DNA from: Muribaculum caecicola
Lineage (GTDB): Bacteria; Bacteroidota; Bacteroidia; Bacteroidales; Muribaculaceae
Assembly (NCBI GenBank): GCA_004801635.1
Contig: SSTG01000006.1
Span: forward strand, 1 to 40,466
DNA: 40,466 nucleotides
Direction of reading: 5' to 3'
The notes under the pieces are model-generated. The model saw only the letters and a list, made by a program, of their open reading frames with translations. It ran no database searches and was not told the DNA's origin. Positions 26,714 to 34,589 of the stretch are shown here, in pieces (within the stretch, counting starts at the first letter, position 1; every line of letters begins with the position of its first letter). Both the position numbers and the translations under genes were made by a program.

Positions 26714-28813
26714 ATGAAAAGACTTTATTCATTATCACTTGCTGCGTTGTGTGTCCTAACGTCCACGATAACAGCCCAGACAACTCAGATAGCCGGGTTT
26801 CCGGAACGTGAGTTGGAACTAAAATCGGTCAGTGCTGAATATACTGAAGCCCATAATGTTACAAACGACGCTGTTCCTGCAGCCGAAGCCGCTCCTGCGT
26901 CGTTAGACGGTAAAAGTTTTGTAACCGTATACCAGGATTCCAAAAACAAGTATAACGGTTTCTTTACCGTTGAACAGGGCGAGGGCAATAATATAGTGCT
27001 CAAGAACTTTGCCGAGGGATACGATGTTAATGCTACCTACGATGTCGCAACAGGTAAAATCACTATTCCCACAAATGTAGTAATTGGCACCCATTCCACA
27101 TATGGCGACATAACTATGTATGCACTTGATTTTGCTGCTAGTAACTATAACCGTAACCCTATTGTCGGAACTGTTGACGGCGACAAAGTAGTGTTTAACT
27201 ACGGCGTTTACGGTTTGGTTGAAGAAGGCGGTTTTATTGTAATGGGCAACGTAACTGCCACGGAAGCTAATGCAAAGATAACATATACTATGAAACCTCA
27301 GCAGGGCGACCCTGTGACATTTGAAAATCCGTTACTTATTACAAAGACTTCTGATACGGCAATAAAGGTTGTGGGTTTGAGCGGAATATTGTATGGCGCT
27401 TATTATGAAGTTCCGTTCGCTATTAATGCATCGGCAAATACAGCCACACTTCCATTGGGCACCGTAATTGATAACCGTTATTCGTATAACCGTCCTTACT
27501 ATCTTGGCGGATTCAACCCTGTTGGCCAGGTAGACGACCTTGAAATGAAGGTTATTACATCGGAGGCAACATCATTGCTTACTGCCGATAAAGTAGGATA
27601 TGTTTATGCAAATAACATGCAGTACAGCGGCTATATATTTCACGATGTGAAAATTGATGTGAACTTCAATATTTTCACAGGCGAGGTTACCGGCGACGGC
27701 GATGGTGACGAAGATACAGACACCCCAACTGTGGACGGAATCAGCTACCAGCTTTATCGCGACAATGCCACTGCTACGGTTACAGGTTGTCTGGCTACAC
27801 TTACTACACTTGACATACCTTCGGAAATAAATGTGTCTGGTAATGTTTACAAAGTAAATGCCGTAAAGACACAGGCATTTATGAACAATAAAACTATTAC
27901 ATCCGTTTCAATACCTGCCTCAATTGCAATAGTGGAGACAGATGCTTTCCGCAACATGTCGAACCTTAAGGCTCTTTACATAGCCGACATGGCGGCATGG
28001 TGTGCAATTGAATTTGCAAATGGCAATGCCAATCCTATTTATAATGTATTTCCTACATCTACATCAAGGTGGGGCAAGGTTTATGTAAAAAATACAGCAC
28101 TTACTACACTTGATATTCCGGAAGGTGTAAAATCGATAGGACGCGCGTTCTACGGATTCAAGTCGCTGACTTCAGTTAAACTCCCTTCTACGCTCGAAAC
28201 AATAGGCGACCAGGCGTTTGCCAACTGTACAAGTCTGGCCGAGATTGAAATTCCGGCATCAGTACAGTCTATGGGCTCTGTATTCTTTAGCTGCACCGGC
28301 CTTAAAAAGGTAACTTTCCAAGGAGGCGTTAAGGAATTTACAGGAATGACATTCTACGGGTGTAAGGCTCTTGAGTCGGTAAATCTGTCGGAAGGCGTGG
28401 AGAAAATAGGAAAAATGGTGTTCTCGTCATGTGCTGCCCTGACAACAATATCTATCCCCTCTACAGTAACTATGGTAGATATGATGGCTTTTGACGGCTG
28501 TTCCGGCCTTAAAGAAATTAAATCGTATGCCACAGTACCTCCAACTGCTGCCGTTATGGCTTTCGATGGTGTAGACGTTACCATTCCTGTTTATGTGCCA
28601 GCAAACTCTGTCGATGCATACAAGGCGGCCGACGAATGGAAAAACTTCACCAACTATCAGGCCCTTACAGTAAGCGCTATTGACGACATAGAAGCCGACA
28701 ACAATGCTGTTGTAGAATATTATACAATTCAGGGTGTACGTGTAGACAACCCATCGAACGGTCTATACATAAAGAAACAAGGCAACAAAGTTTCGAAGGT
28801 TGTAGTAAAATAA
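26714..28813 (+). CDS. BspA-like leucine-rich-repeat surface protein
   Basis: A 699-residue secreted protein. The signal peptide is MKRLYSLSLAALCVLTSTITA. The N-terminal half (about 40-320) is beta-rich and contains repeated aromatic-glycine strand motifs. An acidic linker GDGDGDEDTDT follows. About residues 340-640 carry BspA-type (LRR_5) repeats such as LTTLDIPEGVKSIGRAFYGF, LTSVKLPSTLETIGDQAFAN and LTTISIPSTVTMVDMMAFDG. The C-terminal tail YYTIQGVRVDNPSNGLYIKK, ending in GNKVSKVVVK, is shared in form with the protein at 24895-25791 and suggests surface sorting. BspA-like proteins often bind host or matrix ligands; the ligand here is unknown. It has its own promoter and terminator. Confidence 0.9.
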   Translation: MKRLYSLSLAALCVLTSTITAQTTQIAGFPERELELKSVSAEYTEAHNVTNDAVPAAEAAPASLDGKSFVTVYQDSKNKYNGFFTVEQGEGNNIVLKNFAEGYDVNATYDVATGKITIPTNVVIGTHSTYGDITMYALDFAASNYNRNPIVGTVDGDKVVFNYGVYGLVEEGGFIVMGNVTATEANAKITYTMKPQQGDPVTFENPLLITKTSDTAIKVVGLSGILYGAYYEVPFAINASANTATLPLGTVIDNRYSYNRPYYLGGFNPVGQVDDLEMKVITSEATSLLTADKVGYVYANNMQYSGYIFHDVKIDVNFNIFTGEVTGDGDGDEDTDTPTVDGISYQLYRDNATATVTGCLATLTTLDIPSEINVSGNVYKVNAVKTQAFMNNKTITSVSIPASIAIVETDAFRNMSNLKALYIADMAAWCAIEFANGNANPIYNVFPTSTSRWGKVYVKNTALTTLDIPEGVKSIGRAFYGFKSLTSVKLPSTLETIGDQAFANCTSLAEIEIPASVQSMGSVFFSCTGLKKVTFQGGVKEFTGMTFYGCKALESVNLSEGVEKIGKMVFSSCAALTTISIPSTVTMVDMMAFDGCSGLKEIKSYATVPPTAAVMAFDGVDVTIPVYVPANSVDAYKAADEWKNFTNYQALTVSAIDDIEADNNAVVEYYTIQGVRVDNPSNGLYIKKQGNKVSKVVVK

Positions 28814-28842
28814 GCCTCTCTTAATTGTTGCAACAGAATGCC

Positions 28843-28880
28843 AAGCGGCTGCGTCCATCGGGGCGCAGCCGCTTTGTTTA
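28843..28880 (+). terminator. terminator of the BspA-like gene
   Basis: An 11-bp perfect GC-rich stem, AAGCGGCTGCG (28843-28853) with CGCAGCCGCTT (28864-28874), followed by TGTTT. It lies 30 bases after the stop codon and between convergent genes. Confidence 0.82.
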
Positions 28881-28899
28881 AACTTGTTGTTTTATTTGG

Positions 28900-29652
28900 C
28901 TATTCCGTTTTTTTCACATGTAACGGAATAAGATTGTATCTCGATATGATGTATTTTATTTCGGCTATGCTCTTTTTTATTATTTCCGGGTTCAGCCCTT
29001 GTTTTTCAAAATAGAATGCATCGATTGAATTTTTGTCCATCATAAGATTGCTGCAAGCCTCTTTCCCTTGCTGGTATGAATTCCAGTTGTTGAAGAACTC
29101 ATCGAGATACGCGTCCGTAGGGGCTTCGTCCGGATGCGCAAAATATACGCTGACAATATATGTCCGTTGATAATTAAGTTTTGGACTTCCCTCAGGAGAG
29201 ATATTCATACGTGTATATGCCAGTTCGTATTCTAGTCCGTCGCATTGAACTAGAACGTGGTTAGGTGCCAGTTCGGTAACGGAAACCGGAGCCGGGAAGC
29301 AGGAAGTTATGAAACGTCTGATTCTGCCAGAGTCCTTTCTTGGACAATGGATATAGTAGTAATATGAACCTATCAGTGTAAAAGGAAAGAAAAGAGTAAA
29401 AACGAATGCGGGAAAGAATATGCACAATATCCAGTTAATACCTTTACCGTCGCGCAATGACAATATTATTACCAATAAAAATATGGCAAAGCTTGTCAAC
29501 AGAAGCAGGCCTCCGGCGTATTTGGCGGTAATTTTCAGCATTTCTCGTACTGATGAGAAATAGAGACGGTTGCTATCCTTTAAATGTGAAGAAAAATAAT
29601 CTTTTAACGATATATTATCACCGTTTAGATATGTGGGGTTGGTTATATACAT
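28900..29652 (-). CDS. hypothetical membrane protein with two transmembrane helices
   Basis: A 250-residue protein I do not recognise. The first 45 residues are hydrophilic. Two membrane helices follow (about 46-67, GGLLLLTSFAIFLLVIILSL, and 75-100, with WILCIFFPAFVFTLFFPF and an aromatic YYYY run). The remaining 140 residues are soluble and end in a basic stretch. No catalytic motif is visible. It starts at ATG 29652 and has no clear operon partner. It lies between the BspA-like gene and the AT-rich methylase island; its own composition is closer to the host than to the island. Confidence 0.75.
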   Translation of the reverse strand: MYITNPTYLNGDNISLKDYFSSHLKDSNRLYFSSVREMLKITAKYAGGLLLLTSFAIFLLVIILSLRDGKGINWILCIFFPAFVFTLFFPFTLIGSYYYYIHCPRKDSGRIRRFITSCFPAPVSVTELAPNHVLVQCDGLEYELAYTRMNISPEGSPKLNYQRTYIVSVYFAHPDEAPTDAYLDEFFNNWNSYQQGKEACSNLMMDKNSIDAFYFEKQGLNPEIIKKSIAEIKYIISRYNLIPLHVKKTE

Positions 29653-29788
29653 AGACTTGTGTTTGTGTTACTTTGCTGAAAACCTGTTGGTTAAATGTTG
29701 TGTGATTTGTATTTATGCTTGGGATTCTTCTTTCAGAGTTACTATGTGATATTTGTTTTTTGATTTTACTTACATTGATAAAAGGCTA

Positions 29789-30472
29789 TTAATGTTTGGT
29801 AATTTTACAAAAAAAGTGGTGGAGGTAGACATGGTCTGATTGTCTTTTGGCGATTGATAAAATCTGGTTGGAATTATCTATTTTTCTTAGAATTTCTTCA
29901 TCAGACCAAATTGATGGTTTATAACGGCTTAAATCAACAATCCATAAATTAATTTGTTTAATCCAGTCATCTATTGTATTTTCATCATTGATAAAGCCAA
30001 GTAAACCACAATCATTTTGTCCTACGCCATGTTTTCCTATTTTAAATCGTTCTATCCCGCCATTTTTATTGCTTCCAATGACATATTCCTTTTCTCGATG
30101 TATTTTATTGTCAGGAGCTGGAAGTATTTTTGCTTCGACAACAAACAATGGTTCATGAGAGGCACCTTCTTCTATAGGTAAAAATGCAAAGTCTGGAATT
30201 CCTTTGGTCTTGTAAAAATTATCTGTATATTCTTTATCAATTCTGATAGAATTTATGTGTTTTCTTAGCTGAATATCATTTTGAATAACAAATTCCTGAA
30301 CTAAGGATTTCTCACTTGATAGATTGGGATTCTTATGACATCTTAAAGCCTCAATGAAAGGAGCATAGGTGTTTTGGATTGATTGAATGATTATCCTTAA
30401 AGTTGATTTTGGCTTTATTGTCGGAAATTTACCATCCGCATCAGAGTTCACTTTATTTGTTAAATTATCCAT
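29789..30472 (-). CDS. PD-(D/E)XK nuclease-like protein linked to the methyltransferase
   Basis: A 227-residue protein with the signature of a PD-(D/E)XK nuclease fold. There is a helix with a conserved-type Glu (SLVQEFVIQ, about residue 60), then GIPDFAFLP (Asp94) and, 18 residues later, FVVEAKIL (Glu113-x-Lys115). After this comes GGIERFKIGKHGVGQ and GLLGFIND, a pattern I have seen in defence-associated nucleases. No other domain is present. It begins 3 bases after the methyltransferase stop codon, so the two are surely co-expressed. The likely role is the DNA-cleaving subunit of a two-gene restriction system; this is inference. Base composition is AT-rich like its partner and unlike the flanks. 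Confidence 0.8.
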   Translation of the reverse strand: MDNLTNKVNSDADGKFPTIKPKSTLRIIIQSIQNTYAPFIEALRCHKNPNLSSEKSLVQEFVIQNDIQLRKHINSIRIDKEYTDNFYKTKGIPDFAFLPIEEGASHEPLFVVEAKILPAPDNKIHREKEYVIGSNKNGGIERFKIGKHGVGQNDCGLLGFINDENTIDDWIKQINLWIVDLSRYKPSIWSDEEILRKIDNSNQILSIAKRQSDHVYLHHFFCKITKH

Positions 30473-30475
30473 AAC

Positions 30476-33391
30476 TTAATACCCTGCTTTTGATAAGTCA
30501 AGAACACATTTGTCTGCATCTCTGTATGCTATGGATGCAAGCCAATACCGATATTGGTTAGGCTTAATGAAAATGATAGTATTATCTTCATATACTTTAA
30601 TAATTCTTGTAGATGTGAGCGAAGAAGATATTTTATTTGTTGTAAGATTCCCAATATTAAGCATATTCGGATTTATGTCAACAATAGGTTCGCACGTTTG
30701 TCCGTCATATTTAAAAATAGCGGCTAAATAGGTGCTTCCATATATAGAAATTATGTCACTTAATCTGAATTTTTCATTCTCTTGTCCATAAATCAAATTA
30801 AGAGTTCTACAAAATTCTTCGCCATATTTTTGCATATATATATGTAAATTTTTGTTAGGAATAGGCATGACTGCCTTCGAGCCTTCTCCGTTACGAAGAA
30901 AATATTGATAGAAATTCAGAGTATCTGAAATAACATTTGTATCAAAATCAGAAAGCAAATTTTTTATCTCTTTTTCATAATATGGTAGGTTTTCAATATC
31001 TTCTTTTTTGATAGCTGTATTTTTATAAACTAAGGCTTTACTTGACGTTGCAATTATATAAAATCTCAAATATTCCAGATTGTTACTCAAATAATTTCTA
31101 ATTTCAGACAATCTATTTATATTACCTCCTAATTTAGCGTAAATACCAACAACTTCGTTTGAATATGGTATTGATTCATTATTAAGAGAAAAAGGAAGGG
31201 AGATATTTTCTTTTACTAATATATTAGGTGGTGTAAATTTTTCTTGATGTATATTTTTAAATGAATCATAATAGTCATCAGGAAAAAGTTCTTTATTTAT
31301 CTCGTCTGTCTTAAAACTATTATTGTCGAGGCTTTTTGCTCCACTTTCGCCTTCAATAAATATAAAGTCGTTATTGAATACCTTTTTTAAAGTATTCAAT
31401 GAGCTTAATTTATCTATAACGGATCGGACTCGTCCTCCTCCAATTAAATTATTTTTCCAAATATATTGATTGTTAATAGCATCATGCCTATTAACGAAGT
31501 GTCGGTCATAGTCATCTATATCGAAAGACAATCGTTCCTTTACCGACTTAGTTCGTCTAAAAGTTAAATGAAGGATGTTTTTTAAATTATCTGGTAGTTG
31601 CTTTTTTGTAAATATGGCAATGGTATCTACTTCAGCTCCATTATCCCATAAAACGCCATTTCTGGCAAGTGCTGTAAAATCGAATATCTTTTCTACATTA
31701 TAACTTGAAAATAGGACTTTTTTGAATTCAATAGCAGTTGAATTATATAATAAAGCCGCAGATTTAACAATCAAACACTGTAATCCATTCGGATGAAGAA
31801 ATGAAAAAGACTTAGATAGGAATTTTAAAGCGATTTGTTTGGATGGAATATTAGTCTGCTTATTGGCAATTTTTACTTTCCAGAATTTATTATTTCCTCC
31901 TCTCAAATCTCCACTTCTGCGGAATGGGGGATTGCCAATTATCAAATCAAATTTTAATTTTTCTAACTTGGCATAATTCTTCTTTTGTATTTCAAAATTT
32001 ACATCATTTTGTAATGATGGGACTAATTCATCAATAAAAAAATCTGTATGCAATATATTAGAATTAGTCAAGTCGTCAAATTGTAGCTCGGTAATGATTT
32101 GTAAAGGAGATAATTCATCGCATAGTGCTAGACACAAGCTAAACGCAGCTAATGTGGTTGCTTGTTTTTCTTTATCACACCCATATATACATGCCAATAA
32201 TTTTTTTAAATCACTTAGCTTAGGCTTATTATCAATGCTGTTTTGCTGCAGTCTCCACCATTGAACCAATCGTTTAAATGCAAAAACAAGAAAAATCCCA
32301 GAACCACATGCAGGATCTAAAATCTTATAGTTGCTTAAATCCACCTTATTATAATTTTTAAGTGGCATTGATTCATCTATAAGCAATCTTGCTAAATGTG
32401 ATGGGGTATAATAAAGGCCTTTATTACGTTTATTTTCACCTAAAAATTCTTCATATAACCTACTTATCAATTCAACGGGAACATAGCTAAATTCGTAGTA
32501 TCGTATAAGTTCCAAAACCATTTGTTCTCTATTATTCGGGTCTGTATATCCGTTGAGAGCTTTTGACAAGAGGGTTAAATCAATTTTCTTTAATAATTCT
32601 TTTTCTGTTTCATTCCATTCAAAAACATTTCCATTAAAATCTTTTTTCAATTTGCCTAATAAGTGGATGAAATTGTCATTATTATTTAATACCTCAACAA
32701 AGGTACTGGCATTGTTATATTCTTTAAAATATTTATCTTGAAACAAATTTAGTCCATTCTGATCTTTCCGTTCTTCCAAATATTTGATAAGAATAGATTG
32801 AATAATAACCTTATTTATAATTTCAATTTCATCATCTTTAAGTAGCTTTGCATATTCTTTTCTTAATTCTTTTATCCAGGTTAACAGGATGTTATAAGAC
32901 GAGTTGTTCTTAAAATTAAATTTATCTTTGTTTTCTGCCTCTTCCCAAAAAACACCTGTTTTTATTTTGACAGCGAATAATTCATCATATGTATTTTTTG
33001 CTTTATTAAGCAATGATATGGTCTCTAATAAGACAGGTCTGTTGTTTTTTATGTGGGTTGTGCAGTCTATAATTTTTATTTCAGTATCATAAAAAACACA
33101 TACTAATGGAATATTCCCACTACTCCAAACTTTTTTCTGTAATGAAGTTAGTTCGTTTTCATTATAAAGTTTGCCTGTGTAGTCGTATATGTATATTTGA
33201 GGGTTATAATAATTGTTTAGTTCTTTTTTAAAAAATACACCTGTGGCATCGAAATCTTGTGCCGTATCTAAATGAAATTTTATATGTAAATCTGTAACAT
33301 TGTTTTTAGATTCACATAAAAAAAAGCATTCATCAAGTTCCTTATCGAACCCAATAGCTTTAAAACCAGTATATAACGCATTCGAACTCAT
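30476..33391 (-). CDS. Eco57I-like N6-adenine DNA methyltransferase
   Basis: A 971-residue protein with the gamma-type adenine methylase motif order. Motif X is in KGLYYTPSHLARLLI (about 325-339), motif I is DPACGSGIFLVFAF (about 359, SAM binding), and motif IV is IIGNPPFRR (catalytic NPPF, about 487-490). About 300 residues precede the methylase. They contain a strand-rich part with NIPLVCVFYDTEIKIIDC and a long helical part; a degenerate nuclease-like domain is possible but I see no convincing active site. About 350 residues after residue 620 would hold target recognition and end in IKPNQYRYWLASIAYRDADK. ATG 33391 was preferred to TTG 33394. Strongly AT-rich, so probably acquired by transfer. 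Confidence 0.9.
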   Translation of the reverse strand: MSSNALYTGFKAIGFDKELDECFFLCESKNNVTDLHIKFHLDTAQDFDATGVFFKKELNNYYNPQIYIYDYTGKLYNENELTSLQKKVWSSGNIPLVCVFYDTEIKIIDCTTHIKNNRPVLLETISLLNKAKNTYDELFAVKIKTGVFWEEAENKDKFNFKNNSSYNILLTWIKELRKEYAKLLKDDEIEIINKVIIQSILIKYLEERKDQNGLNLFQDKYFKEYNNASTFVEVLNNNDNFIHLLGKLKKDFNGNVFEWNETEKELLKKIDLTLLSKALNGYTDPNNREQMVLELIRYYEFSYVPVELISRLYEEFLGENKRNKGLYYTPSHLARLLIDESMPLKNYNKVDLSNYKILDPACGSGIFLVFAFKRLVQWWRLQQNSIDNKPKLSDLKKLLACIYGCDKEKQATTLAAFSLCLALCDELSPLQIITELQFDDLTNSNILHTDFFIDELVPSLQNDVNFEIQKKNYAKLEKLKFDLIIGNPPFRRSGDLRGGNNKFWKVKIANKQTNIPSKQIALKFLSKSFSFLHPNGLQCLIVKSAALLYNSTAIEFKKVLFSSYNVEKIFDFTALARNGVLWDNGAEVDTIAIFTKKQLPDNLKNILHLTFRRTKSVKERLSFDIDDYDRHFVNRHDAINNQYIWKNNLIGGGRVRSVIDKLSSLNTLKKVFNNDFIFIEGESGAKSLDNNSFKTDEINKELFPDDYYDSFKNIHQEKFTPPNILVKENISLPFSLNNESIPYSNEVVGIYAKLGGNINRLSEIRNYLSNNLEYLRFYIIATSSKALVYKNTAIKKEDIENLPYYEKEIKNLLSDFDTNVISDTLNFYQYFLRNGEGSKAVMPIPNKNLHIYMQKYGEEFCRTLNLIYGQENEKFRLSDIISIYGSTYLAAIFKYDGQTCEPIVDINPNMLNIGNLTTNKISSSLTSTRIIKVYEDNTIIFIKPNQYRYWLASIAYRDADKCVLDLSKAGY

Positions 33392-33420
33392 CAAGTCGTA
33401 ATTCTCTATTATCTAAAGTA

Positions 33421-33428
33421 CAAATATA
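33421..33428 (-). promoter_or_regulatory. candidate -7 box of the methyltransferase operon
   Basis: On the minus strand TATATTTG matches TAnnTTTG 29 bases before the methyltransferase ATG. No canonical -33 is visible. An 11-bp inverted repeat lies just upstream (33452-33482). Confidence 0.4.
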
Positions 33429-33451
33429 CGATAATAATGGATAATGCATAT

Positions 33452-33482
33452 ACTAGCATTGCTTTTTTATTGCAATGCTAGT
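33452..33482. repeat. 11-bp perfect inverted repeat at the island edge
   Basis: ACTAGCATTGC (33452-33462) and GCAATGCTAGT (33472-33482) flank a 9-base T-rich loop. It lies upstream of the methyltransferase promoter and downstream of the esterase operon. It could be a regulatory operator, a terminator without a T-run, or a recombination site. Confidence 0.6.
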
Positions 33483-33623
33483 GATTATGGCTTATCTGAT
33501 ATGTTTTTTTAGTACTTATTGTCTATTTATATCCAATGAAATGGCGCTTTTCAGTATTTACTGTAGTGGTTTGAGATATCTTGAATGGCTAACTTGGCGG
33601 TTGGTGTGTTTATTGTTGGGAGG

Positions 33624-34589
33624 CTATTGTGTAGACGTTGGCGATAGCGTGGTATTGTTTTGGGGTTGTAACATTGTTTGGCGGAGGAAGTTGTAAATAT
33701 AGTCTAATTTTGTGTTCATGGGAACAACGGCGGCATCGTGGTTCATTCCGCGGTAGGTGTGGAGGATGTGCGGCACGTTGATTCGCTGCATCTGGTTTGC
33801 TATGTCTTTTACGCCGTTCATGTTCCATTGTTTTTGGGGCACTTTAAGCGTGGCGTACGGTACTATCGGGTCTGTATCGCCATGAAACATCAGCAGTGGG
33901 CAGGGGGCCTGTTTCCATTGCAGCGAATCGCCGTTGGCGGCGCACCATACACCCCCGGCCATAGACACGACGGCGGCATAGTTGAAGCCTGGCGGCAGGC
34001 TGCGCGTTTTTTCCGTATTGTTGCACAGTGCATGTTCCGCAGTGAGTGCGGTTATTGCCCCGGCACTGCTGCCAATCACCACTATGCGTTCTGTGTCAAT
34101 ATTATAGCGTTGCGAGTTGGCAATAATGTAGCTGGTGGCATCGAACAGGTCGTCGATGGCTGTTTTTATTGACTTGTCTATGGCATCTGTCACGCCTTCA
34201 TCGGCAAGACGGTGTTCGGCTACAAATTCGCCAATGCTTTTGTCGGGGATATTGCCGGACTTCCGTGCGCGTGCAAAGTCGCACCGATAGTCGGCGGCGA
34301 CACCGACAAAACCTTTTCCGGCAAAATAAGGCAGCAGGGGATATGTGTCGGAAAGGGCTGTACGGCGCGCCTGGTTTTCCCAGCCGCCGCCTGAAAGGAA
34401 TATTACGGCCGGGCGTTTGACACAGTTTGCCGTTACAGAGTCTTTAGGCTGTATAATGTCTACGTATAATGTGTCGTTGCCTTTTATGGCATATACTGCG
34501 GTTGAAAGCGTGAGGTTGCCGGTATTAACCGCATTTGCGGCCAGCAGGCATGTGGGGCAAGCTGCTAATAATAAATTTCTAGATTTCAT
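33624..34589 (-). CDS. exported alpha/beta-hydrolase (carbohydrate esterase-like)
   Basis: A 321-residue hydrolase. The oxyanion-type motif is LSGGGW (about residue 65), the nucleophile elbow is GSSAG (Ser175), the acid is Asp240 in HGDTDPIVP, and the histidine is His284 in GMNHDA: a complete catalytic triad in normal order. The N-terminus MKSRNLLLAACPTCLLAANA is a short export signal. LAAC could be a lipobox but is close to the N-terminus, so cleavage after ANA is also possible. The gene overlaps the upstream GH3 gene by ATGA, implying translational coupling. Removal of acyl groups from plant or host glycans is the likely role; the substrate is unknown. Confidence 0.85.
   Translation of the reverse strand: MKSRNLLLAACPTCLLAANAVNTGNLTLSTAVYAIKGNDTLYVDIIQPKDSVTANCVKRPAVIFLSGGGWENQARRTALSDTYPLLPYFAGKGFVGVAADYRCDFARARKSGNIPDKSIGEFVAEHRLADEGVTDAIDKSIKTAIDDLFDATSYIIANSQRYNIDTERIVVIGSSAGAITALTAEHALCNNTEKTRSLPPGFNYAAVVSMAGGVWCAANGDSLQWKQAPCPLLMFHGDTDPIVPYATLKVPQKQWNMNGVKDIANQMQRINVPHILHTYRGMNHDAAVVPMNTKLDYIYNFLRQTMLQPQNNTTLSPTSTQ

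Noticed and set aside
33475-33696. Small plus-strand frame of 73 codons between the methylase island and the esterase
   Set aside because: It overlaps the 3' end of the esterase gene, has no promoter, and has an erratic Cys/Trp-rich sequence. It could be chance in an AT-rich spacer.
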